A stretch of 64,000 nucleotides of DNA from assembly GCF_030548465.1 (NCBI RefSeq), contig NZ_JAUOSF010000002.1:1-64000 (forward strand). The letters are read 5' to 3'. This document shows positions 57,467 through 64,000 of this stretch, in pieces. Below the pieces are notes generated by a model. It had not been told where the DNA came from and searched no databases. It saw only the letters and a list, made by a program, of their open reading frames with translations. Position 1 is the stretch's first letter; every line of letters starts with the position of its first letter. The stretch comes from Tamlana sp. 2_MG-2023. Its GTDB lineage: Bacteria; Bacteroidota; Bacteroidia; Flavobacteriales; Flavobacteriaceae. The position numbers were made by a program, and so were the translations under genes.

Positions 57467-58751
57467 AATAGCTGTTTTTTGGTTTCGCCGTGATTTACGT
57501 TTGGAAGATAACGTAGGGCTTCATCATGCTTTAAATTCAGGGTATAAAGTATTACCAATTTTTATTTTTGATGAAGAAATCATAAGTGCTTTACCTAAAC
57601 GAGATGCTCGAATTACATTTATATACAACAGTTTAAAGAATATAGATGATCAGCTTAAAGCTCTGGGTAGCTCGCTTCAAGTTCTAAAAGGGAAGCCTTT
57701 GGAGGTTTGGGAAAAACTGATGTCAGATTATAATATTGCGGAAGTCTTTTTCAATAAAGACTATGAACCTTATGCTTTAAAAAGAGATCAGGGTGTAAAG
57801 TCTTTGCTTAAGTCCCACGACATAGAAATGCATGCTTATAAAGATCAGGTGATTTTTGAAGGGGATGAAGTTTTAAAAGCAGACCGAACACCTTATACCG
57901 TTTATACACCTTATAAGAATCTATGGTTAAAACAATTTGATGCTGAAAAGCATACTAAAACATATGATTGTAAAACTCCTGAGTTTAATTTTTTACAAAT
58001 AGATATAAATTTTCCAACGCTTGAAAGTATTGGTTTTTCTGAAAGTTCTATTAAAGTAAAAGCATATAATCTTGATGATTTAAATGATTATGATTCCGTT
58101 AGAGATTATCCAGCCTTAGATAAAACTTCTAATTTATCGCCTTACTTGCGGTTTGGTTTAGTGAGTATTAGAGCTATTGTAACTCATGCTTTAAATACCA
58201 ATGCCGTTTTTTTAAGCGAACTTATTTGGCGGGAATTTTTTATGCAAATATTATTTCATTTTCCTAAAGTTGTTACCCAAAATTTTAAACAAAAATATGA
58301 TGCTGTTGTTTGGAGAAATCATGAGGCAGATTTTGCAAAATGGTGTAATGGGCAAACAGGTTACCCATTAGTTGATGCTGGTATGCGCGAATTGAATGAA
58401 ACCGGATACATGCACAACAGGGTACGTATGATTACAGCAGGATTTCTCTGTAAACATTTATTAATTGATTGGCGGTGGGGTGAAGCCTACTTTGCAGAAA
58501 AGTTATTAGATTTTGAGTTAGCTTCCAATAATGGAAACTGGCAATGGGCCGCAGGAACCGGGTGTGATGCCGCCCCATATTTCAGAATATTTAACCCGAC
58601 CACTCAAATTCAAAAATTTGATAAAAACCTAGAATACATAAAAAAATGGGTTCCCGAATATCAAGAGTTAACTTACCCCAAACCAATGATAGATCACAAG
58701 GAAGCACGTGAACGCTGTTTAAAAGTGTATCGAGACGCTCTTAATGGTTAG
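57456..58751 (+). CDS. phr: Deoxyribodipyrimidine photolyase (class I CPD type)
   Basis: This is a 431-aa DNA repair flavoprotein. The N-terminal antenna-binding alpha/beta domain begins VFWFRRDLRLEDNVGLHHAL; the FAD domain carries RFGLVSIR, ELIWREFFMQILFHFP, WCNGQTGYPLVDAGMRELNETGYMHNRVRMITAGFLCKHLLIDWRWGEAYFAEKLLDFELASNNGNWQWAAGTGCDAAPYFRIFNP in pieces typical of active photolyases, and ends with KKWVPEY. It splits cyclobutane pyrimidine dimers with blue light. Class I CPD type rather than cryptochrome-DASH is likely from length and lack of an extension. It closes the operon; a strong terminator follows. Confidence 0.94.
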   Translation: MENKIAVFWFRRDLRLEDNVGLHHALNSGYKVLPIFIFDEEIISALPKRDARITFIYNSLKNIDDQLKALGSSLQVLKGKPLEVWEKLMSDYNIAEVFFNKDYEPYALKRDQGVKSLLKSHDIEMHAYKDQVIFEGDEVLKADRTPYTVYTPYKNLWLKQFDAEKHTKTYDCKTPEFNFLQIDINFPTLESIGFSESSIKVKAYNLDDLNDYDSVRDYPALDKTSNLSPYLRFGLVSIRAIVTHALNTNAVFLSELIWREFFMQILFHFPKVVTQNFKQKYDAVVWRNHEADFAKWCNGQTGYPLVDAGMRELNETGYMHNRVRMITAGFLCKHLLIDWRWGEAYFAEKLLDFELASNNGNWQWAAGTGCDAAPYFRIFNPTTQIQKFDKNLEYIKKWVPEYQELTYPKPMIDHKEARERCLKVYRDALNG

Positions 58752-58762
58752 TTTTATTCCAT

Positions 58763-58806
58763 AAAAAAGCTGTTTAAAAAGTAATACTTTCTAAACAGCT
58801 TTTTAA
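58763..58806 (+). terminator. Intrinsic terminator of the carotenoid-photolyase operon
   Basis: AAAAGCTGTTTA with its complement forms a perfect 12-bp stem with a 15-base loop, with A and T runs on the two sides. It lies 12 bases past the phr stop and can also serve the convergent peptidase gene. Confidence 0.88.
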
Positions 58807-58826
58807 GTTTTATAATTGAATGGGTA

Positions 58827-59837
58827 TTAATCCAATTTCACAGGGTTTTCTCGATTAGCAAGTTCCCAAGCCGTATAGAATACTAAGCGTGTACGGGTTT
58901 CTAAAAATTCATAATTAATTTTATCTGGCGTGTCGCTTGGCTTGTGGTAATCATCATGTGTTCCGTTAAAATAGAAAATCACAGGAATGTTGTTTTTTGC
59001 GAAATTATAGTGGTCTGAACGGTAGTAAAAACGATTAGGGTCATTGTCATCGTTATAAGTGTAATCTAAATCTAAGTTTACATACTTTTTATTCACAGCT
59101 TCAGAAACATCATGTAACTCTTGACTCAGCTTGTCTGATCCAATAAGATATAAGTAGTTATCACCACCTTCATGTTTATCATCAACACGACCAATCATAT
59201 CAATATTTAAATCGGTTACCGTATTTTCTAAAGGAAAGATAGGCTCAACATCCGTATAATATTTAGAACCTTGTAAACCAATTTCTTCAGCAGTAACGTG
59301 TAAAAATAATATAGAACGTTTTGGACCTTTACCGTCTAATTCAGCAGTTTTAAAGGCTTTGGCTATTTCTAAAATAGCAACAGTTCCAGAGCCGTCATCA
59401 TCAGCACCATTGTTAATATCGCCGTTTGAAGAAACACCAATATGATCTAAGTGTGCTGAAATCACTAAAATTTCATCTGGTTTTTCAGAGCCTTTGATGT
59501 AAGCCAATACATTTTCAGAATCTTTCGTTCCAGATGGAAGAAATGAAGCTGGTACTTTTTGAAAATAATTACCTTCAGCAATAGGAGAAGGAATGTCGTT
59601 AGTAACGTAAAAATCTTTTAAAAATTCCACGGCCTTCTTTTGTCCGGGTTCACCTGTACCACGCCCTTCAAATTCATCAGAAGCATAAATATAAAGGTTC
59701 TTTTTAAGGTTTTCTGCAGTTATTTTTTCTGCATAAGTTTCGGCTGAAGCTGTTGTAACTTCCGCTTTATTCTGAGATGTACCATTACACGAAACGAATA
59801 AAAGAGAAAGACATACAAGTGATAGTAAATTTTTCAA
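58827..59837 (-). CDS. M28 family metallopeptidase, lipoprotein
   Basis: This is a 336-aa exported aminopeptidase-type enzyme. Signal and lipobox FVSC place the lipidated Cys at residue 17. The M28 zinc ligands can be read: SAHLDHIG (His and the Asp pair), NNGADDDGSGTVAILEIA, TAEEIGLQGSKYYTD (catalytic Glu-Glu), LNIDMIGRVD, and YYRSDHYNFAKNNIPVIFYF. It removes N-terminal residues or dipeptides from peptides, probably at the cell surface or periplasm. The length fits the family. It is convergent with phr and has a terminator between. Confidence 0.92.
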   Translation of the reverse strand: MKNLLSLVCLSLLFVSCNGTSQNKAEVTTASAETYAEKITAENLKKNLYIYASDEFEGRGTGEPGQKKAVEFLKDFYVTNDIPSPIAEGNYFQKVPASFLPSGTKDSENVLAYIKGSEKPDEILVISAHLDHIGVSSNGDINNGADDDGSGTVAILEIAKAFKTAELDGKGPKRSILFLHVTAEEIGLQGSKYYTDVEPIFPLENTVTDLNIDMIGRVDDKHEGGDNYLYLIGSDKLSQELHDVSEAVNKKYVNLDLDYTYNDDNDPNRFYYRSDHYNFAKNNIPVIFYFNGTHDDYHKPSDTPDKINYEFLETRTRLVFYTAWELANRENPVKLD

Positions 59838-60044
59838 ATGCTATAAGGTTTAAGATTATAGCGCTATATTACAAAATTGAATTTATTGAAATTTGATTTC
59901 AGCTTACTTTAACAATTCAATATGCTATTTTCAATGACTTTATTTAAATTATTATCATTTTGATAAAAAAGATATAATGATAAATGTCAGTATCCGTATG
60001 TTTTTTATAAATTACATTTGTATCTAGAATTAAAATTATAATTA

Positions 60045-61634
60045 ATGGAGTTTTTAAACGCAACTTATCTAGCCTTATTCTTAATCATCTGTATCGGTTT
60101 TATTATTGGAAACATTAAAATTAAAGGCATATCGCTAGATGTATCTGCCATTATTTTTGTGGCGTTGCTATTTGGGCACTTTGGTGTTGAGCTACCGGAT
60201 ATCTTACAGAAAATCGGATTAATTTTATTTATATATACCATAGGGTTGCAGGCGGGACCAGGTTTTTTTGATTCCTTCAAAGAAAATGGTAAAAATCTAG
60301 TGACCATTGCGGCATTGGTGGTTGTTTCTGCAGCTGTTATTACTTTTTTAGCCATTCAGTTTATGGGTATTGATAAGTCTATTGCCATAGGTTTGATGGC
60401 AGGTGCTTTAACAAGTACACCGGGTTTAGCAACAGCTATTGATGTAACCCAATCGCCTTTAGCTTCTATTGGTTACGGGATTGCTTATCCTTTTGGGGTT
60501 ATAGGGGTTATTTTATTTGTGAAATTATACCCGAAAATTTTCAGAATTAACCTGGTTAAAGAAGAAGAGGCCTACGAAGAAAAAGCACACGGGCATTTTG
60601 AAGCCATTACCCGATGTAATTTTTTGGTTGAACACGAAAGTGTATTTGGTAGAACGATTGAAGATTTACAAATAGGTTCGATGACCAAAGGTGTTGTATC
60701 CAGAGTAAAACATAAAAATGAAGCTTTTGTGCCTAAGAAAAATACGGTATTACATAAAGGGGATTATATACGAGTTGTAGGTACAGAAGACGCGTTAAAG
60801 CGTGTAGAATTACTAATCGGACCAAAATCTGATGTTGAAATTTCATTTGGGGAAGAGTATATTGTTCAGTCCTACTTAGTAACTAAAACAGCATTGGTAA
60901 ATAAAACCTTAGGAGAGTTAAACCTTAAGGATAATTTTAATGCGACTATTACTAGAGTGAGAAGAAGTGGTATTGATTTATCACCACGTCTTTCGTTAAA
61001 GCTCCAAATTGGTGATAAACTCATGATTTCTAGTCAGAAAAGTAGTGCTAAACAAATATCTAAATTGATAGGTGACAATAAGAGTAAATTATCAGATACA
61101 GACTTTTTCCCTTTAGCTTTAGGTATTGTTATAGGTATTTTAGTTGGAGGTGTTTCTTTATCTTTTGGAGATGCCTTTACCTTTAATTTAGGGTTAACAG
61201 GTGGTGTACTTATTGTTGCAATGATTTTAGGTAGAGTTGGTAAAACAGGTAATATGCTTTGGGTAATGAGTGGTAATTCAAATCAATTACTACGTCAATT
61301 TGGTTTGATGCTCTTTTTAGCTGTTGTGGGAACAAAAGCAGGTGCAACCTTAGTTGAAACTTATTTGCAATACGGTATTAAATTATTTTTAATTGGTGGT
61401 TTGATAACTTTTGTACCGATGGTTTTGGCAGCTGTCGTGGCACGTATGTTTTTCAAAATAAACGTTTTAACCCTTTTAGGGACTCTAACAGGGTCTATGA
61501 CCAGTACGCCAGGGTTAGCCGCTGTGGATACCATGACTAAAACCGATGCGCCTTCTGTGGCTTACGCAACGGTATATCCTATAGCAATGGTGCTTTTAAT
61601 TATTTGTACTCAAATTTTAGGGCTGATTTTTTAA
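60045..61634 (+). CDS. AspT/YidE/YbjL-type antiporter with TrkA_C domains
   Basis: This is a 529-aa transporter made of two homologous membrane halves (about 1-165 and 360-529), each starting with a similar hydrophobic stretch and holding GALTSTPGLATAIDV or GSMTSTPGLAAVDTM, the GxxTSTPGL motif of aspartate:alanine exchanger family. Between them lie two cytoplasmic TrkA_C-like domains (about 185-340: DLQIGSMTKGVVSRV, VLHKGDYIRVVGTEDAL). The family exchanges dicarboxylates or amino acids; the natural substrate here is unknown. A -7 box TACATTTG at 60013-60020 lies 24 bases before the ATG. The stop abuts the convergent lrgB stop. Confidence 0.88.
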   Translation: MEFLNATYLALFLIICIGFIIGNIKIKGISLDVSAIIFVALLFGHFGVELPDILQKIGLILFIYTIGLQAGPGFFDSFKENGKNLVTIAALVVVSAAVITFLAIQFMGIDKSIAIGLMAGALTSTPGLATAIDVTQSPLASIGYGIAYPFGVIGVILFVKLYPKIFRINLVKEEEAYEEKAHGHFEAITRCNFLVEHESVFGRTIEDLQIGSMTKGVVSRVKHKNEAFVPKKNTVLHKGDYIRVVGTEDALKRVELLIGPKSDVEISFGEEYIVQSYLVTKTALVNKTLGELNLKDNFNATITRVRRSGIDLSPRLSLKLQIGDKLMISSQKSSAKQISKLIGDNKSKLSDTDFFPLALGIVIGILVGGVSLSFGDAFTFNLGLTGGVLIVAMILGRVGKTGNMLWVMSGNSNQLLRQFGLMLFLAVVGTKAGATLVETYLQYGIKLFLIGGLITFVPMVLAAVVARMFFKINVLTLLGTLTGSMTSTPGLAAVDTMTKTDAPSVAYATVYPIAMVLLIICTQILGLIF

Positions 61635-62348
61635 CTAAAAGGTCATCCAAAGTCCTAGAAAATCAATAATATAAGGAGCTAAGATGGCGGTTAGAATACC
61701 ATTTACAATAAGTCCGATGCTTGATAATGCTCCAAAATTCCCACTTATTTGCATCGATTTTGAAGCCCCTAAAACGTGTGCTGCGGTTCCCATGGAAATA
61801 CCCTGAGAAATCGAGCTTTTAATACGTGTTAACTTCATGATTTCGTAACCGAAAATAGAACCTAGTATTCCAAATAAAATGACGACCGATGCTGTTAATG
61901 GAGGAATACCTCCTAAAGTTTTAGAAACTTCCATAGCAATTGGAGTGGTTACTGATTTTGGAGCTAAAGAGAATATGACTTCTTTTGGAGCTCCCAGTGC
62001 TTTTGCTATTAATACCACTGAAACAATCCCAGCGACACATCCAACCAGTTGCGAAACTATAATAGGAATAGCCTGCTTCTTAATTTTTCCTAACTGCTGA
62101 TATAAAGGAACGCCCAAGGCTACTATCGCTGGTTTAAGTAAAAATTCAATCATACGACTACCTTCGTGATACGCAGTAAAATCAATTTTAAAAACTATTA
62201 AAACTACAATAATTAAAATGATGGCAATTAAAACGGGATTGAGTAAAATGGATTTGGCTTTTTGTTGAATGTTTTGAGCCGTAAAATATGCCAGAAAGGT
62301 AAGCGTGAGAATAAAAATTTCAGAATTTAAAATAGCATCCATACACAT
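61635..62348 (-). CDS. lrgB: LrgB family membrane protein
   Basis: This is a 237-aa protein with about seven membrane helices. The family motif blocks are FLLKPAIVALGVPLYQQL, SLAPKSVTTPIAMEVSKTLGG (SVTTPIA, near 130-150) and GISMGTAAHVLGASKS (near 185-200). LrgB acts with LrgA in export of small molecules (pyruvate/glycolate-like) and control of murein hydrolase activity in Gram-positives; in Bacteroidetes the role is not fixed. lrgA is directly upstream with a three-base gap. There is no intervening base to the convergent transporter gene. Confidence 0.92.
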   Translation of the reverse strand: MCMDAILNSEIFILTLTFLAYFTAQNIQQKAKSILLNPVLIAIILIIVVLIVFKIDFTAYHEGSRMIEFLLKPAIVALGVPLYQQLGKIKKQAIPIIVSQLVGCVAGIVSVVLIAKALGAPKEVIFSLAPKSVTTPIAMEVSKTLGGIPPLTASVVILFGILGSIFGYEIMKLTRIKSSISQGISMGTAAHVLGASKSMQISGNFGALSSIGLIVNGILTAILAPYIIDFLGLWMTF

Positions 62349-62351
62349 CGA

Positions 62352-62714
62352 TTAAGAATTTTTGTTCTTTTTGAAAGTGTTTTTATGTCTCATAAATAAT
62401 TGATGTGTCCATCCAGTGCATGCAAAAACAATTAAAGTCCCAAGGGTAGAAGCTATAATTATAGGCCAAAAGGAGGATTTTATTAAATCCATATAAAGCA
62501 TAATAGCGACACCTGGAGGCACAAAAAAAAAGGCCATGTTTTTCGTTAAAAAGGTACTAAGTTCGTTAACCCATTCTAGTTTAATCCAGCCAATTTTCAG
62601 GGAAAGGGTTAGTAGTAACATGCCAATAATACTTGAAGGCATTTTTATTCCCGTAAGATGTACTACAGCTTCTCCAAATAGTAAGCAGCCTAATATGATT
62701 ACGACTTGTCTCAT
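62352..62714 (-). CDS. lrgA: CidA/LrgA family membrane protein
   Basis: This is a 120-aa protein with four membrane helices and the holin-like CidA/LrgA layout: ILGCLLFGEAVVHLTGIKMPSSIIGMLLLTLSLKIGWIKLEWV (residues 7-49) and LTKNMAFFFVPPGVAIMLYMDLI (near 57-79), ending with a basic tail. It pairs with LrgB as a putative holin-like export system. ATG 62714 gives the whole first helix. It starts the two-gene lrgAB unit. Confidence 0.92.
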   Translation of the reverse strand: MRQVVIILGCLLFGEAVVHLTGIKMPSSIIGMLLLTLSLKIGWIKLEWVNELSTFLTKNMAFFFVPPGVAIMLYMDLIKSSFWPIIIASTLGTLIVFACTGWTHQLFMRHKNTFKKNKNS

Positions 62715-62858
62715 GAATTAACGTGTTTTATTGATTTGGGCTTTTTAGGGCGATAACTAGGGGTGTTAGTTGTAGAAATTGTTTATACCTGTTTTCGAGG
62801 ATTTAAATTGTTTTTAGTGTTATATGTTTTTATATTTCATAGTAATGAACGCTAGGTT

Positions 62859-63167
62859 TTATTTTTCTTTAATAGGCGCTTCTTTAGGTTCAGGCTTAGT
62901 GGTTTCTATAGATTCTGTATTAGTAACTTCTGGATGTATAAAAAATGATTTGTAAGCACTAAGTCCTAAAGCTAGTAATGAAAGCAATATAGAAAATTGA
63001 ATTATTTTTTTGACTTCACCAGTTTTTTTAGATAAAGTAAAGGCTATAAAACCAAAAATAAGTGCTGCTAGAGCAGGGTAAATAGCAAAATTTGAGCTTG
63101 GTAAAACTGCTAATATGCTAGCTAAAACAGCCATGATAAATGAAAGAATAGTACTTGTTTTTTTCAT
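62859..63167 (-). CDS. Small membrane protein of unknown function
   Basis: This is a 102-aa protein with three hydrophobic segments (about 5-22, 26-46, 57-73) and a C-terminal Glu/Lys/Pro-rich tail (TESIETTKPEPKEAPIKEK) that is probably disordered. I do not recognise a specific family. A signal-like first helix is possible. It is a single gene; 262 bases separate it from dnaN. Confidence 0.7.
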   Translation of the reverse strand: MKKTSTILSFIMAVLASILAVLPSSNFAIYPALAALIFGFIAFTLSKKTGEVKKIIQFSILLSLLALGLSAYKSFFIHPEVTNTESIETTKPEPKEAPIKEK

Positions 63168-63356
63168 TTGAATTGTTTTTACGTTTTAATTATTGAAACA
63201 GACTTGCTTTACTGCGCTTGGTTTCAAGATGACTTTTGTTTTTCTGTTTTCGTGGCCTATCAGACTCTTTAATGATATCAAAAATACAATGTCTTGTTTT
63301 ATCTCACTAATTTTTAAACTATCTAAACTCCAAGAGGGACACATAAATTTACGCAT

Positions 63357-63390
63357 AAAAAAACAGCATTAAAAAAGTAATGCTGTTTTT
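63357..63390 (-). terminator. Intrinsic terminator of dnaN
   Basis: A perfect 10-bp stem, AACAGCATTA/TAATGCTGTT, extended by A-T pairs, with T runs in both directions. It lies 40 bases past the dnaN stop on the minus strand. Confidence 0.85.
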
Positions 63391-63429
63391 AGTGTTCTGA
63401 AAAATTTCAGAATATTGTAAATGTGAGTT

Positions 63430-64000
63430 TTAACTGTTAAGCATAACAGGCATGACTAGCATAGTTACTTGTTCTCCTTCATCTAAACCGTCTACTGGCG
63501 TTAAAATACCAGCGCGGTTAGGCATACTCATTTCTAGTTGTACATCGTCTGCATTTAAATTGTTCAGCATTTCGGTTAAAAAACGTGAGTTAAAACCAAT
63601 TTGCATATCGTCTCCTTGATAATCACAAGTTAAACGCTCTTCTGCTTTGTTACTGTAGTCAATATCTTCCGCAGAAATATTAAGTTCGGCACCAGCAATT
63701 TTTAAACGAATTTGATGTGTTGTTTTGTTAGAGAAAATACTAACACGACGCACAGAGTTTAAAAATTGATTTCTGCTAATCACTAATTTGTTAGGGTTTT
63801 CTTTAGGAATTACCGCTTCGTAATTAGGGTATTTACCATCGATTAAACGACAAATTAATTCTGAGTTTTCAAAAGTAAACTTCGCGTTAGATTCGTTGTA
63901 TTCAATAGAAACTTCATCTTCACTAGCTGCTAAAATACCTTTTAATAGATTTAAAGGTTTTTTAGGCATAATGAATTCTGCTACCTGATTAGCTTTAATA
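63430..64000 (-). CDS. dnaN: DNA polymerase III subunit beta (sliding clamp), C-terminal part
   Basis: The frame is open through the right window edge, so the start lies beyond 64000. The last 190 residues match domains 2-3 of the clamp: NLLKGILAASEDEVSIEYNESNAKFTF, the conserved LICRLIDGKYPNYEAVIP, NQFLNSVRRVSIFSNKTTHQIRLK, GFNSRFLTEMLNNLNADDVQLEMSMPNRAGIL and ending VMLVMPVMLNS-like. The clamp tethers the polymerase to DNA and binds partners through its C-terminal groove. A terminator follows the stop. Confidence 0.96.
   Translation of the reverse strand, partial: IKANQVAEFIMPKKPLNLLKGILAASEDEVSIEYNESNAKFTFENSELICRLIDGKYPNYEAVIPKENPNKLVISRNQFLNSVRRVSIFSNKTTHQIRLKIAGAELNISAEDIDYSNKAEERLTCDYQGDDMQIGFNSRFLTEMLNNLNADDVQLEMSMPNRAGILTPVDGLDEGEQVTMLVMPVMLNS

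Noticed and set aside
61635-62714. LrgAB as phage holin system
   Set aside because: The pair is a chromosomal CidAB/LrgAB type without endolysin or phage context.

Overview
The window is AT-rich chromosomal DNA from a member of the Bacteroidetes, most likely a (marine) Flavobacteriaceae species. The evidence is the gene families present: TraM/TraN of Bacteroides-type conjugative elements, a type IX secretion C-terminal domain, DUF2911, DUF4290, DUF493, a CcsB-CcsA fusion, BshB1, an H1-like basic protein and a flavobacterial carotenoid cluster. Promoters also fit the Bacteroidetes consensus (TTG or TTTG, about 19-20 bp, then TAnnTTTG), and Shine-Dalgarno sequences are scarce. No CRISPR array, rRNA operon or intact insertion sequence was seen.

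Layout. (1) 1-4950: one end of an integrative element: a traM gene cut by the window edge, traN, a 5'-truncated secreted-protein remnant, a small histone-H1-like gene and a tyrosine integrase lying just downstream of tRNA-Ser(UGA). The element side is gene-poor and decayed. (2) 5134-7090: a nitroreductase and a DegT-type aminotransferase. (3) 7277-12355: an ion and amino-acid transport block (APC permease, HPP protein, ClC channel) bracketed by two inverted copies of a 152-bp repeat. (4) 12379-26606: housekeeping genes: zinc peptidase, TrkH, an S24-type repressor, a LOG protein, tRNA-Met, an aminotransferase class IV, YqgE, HU, Fmt, RecQ, DUF493, DUF4290 and MurA. (5) 26966-33211: a DUF2911 protein and a PIG-L deacetylase / 36-aa membrane peptide / sodium symporter / Gfo-Idh oxidoreductase operon. 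(6) 33338-39063: CorA, MscS and the operon DUF2520-KdsC-UbiA-Maf-lipoprotein. (7) 39121-48179: truncated hemoglobin, CcsBA, DM13 lipoprotein, SatD/DUF3307, MscL, a HAD phosphatase, RlmF and BshB1. (8) tRNA-His, then 48526-58751, the most striking region. (9) 58827-64000: M28 peptidase, an AspT-type transporter, LrgB/LrgA, a small membrane protein and the 3' part of dnaN.

Region 8 starts with a MerR-family regulator that keeps the Wx9EH and ExHxxG signatures of CarH/LitR cobalamin photoreceptors. It is followed on the same strand by a tightly packed run of eleven genes: a fasciclin lipoprotein, crtI, crtB, an unknown 145-aa gene, crtZ, a fused lycopene cyclase, tspO, an SDR, a CIA30 protein, an SRPBCC protein and a CPD photolyase. 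It ends in a strong intrinsic terminator. The promoter ahead of the fasciclin gene carries a 16-bp inverted repeat inside its -33/-7 spacer, the usual place for a MerR operator. The simplest reading is a light-induced photoprotection operon that makes a zeaxanthin-type carotenoid and repairs UV damage, controlled by a B12 photoreceptor. This regulation is inferred from sequence and position only.

Other points of note: MurA has Asp in place of the fosfomycin-target Cys; two genes (UbiA-type and rlmF) have reading frames that continue upstream of the first ATG/GTG with only ATT-type codons available; there is a heptanucleotide tandem repeat upstream of the UbiA gene; and several promoters lie so close to start codons that leaderless or near-leaderless mRNAs are expected.
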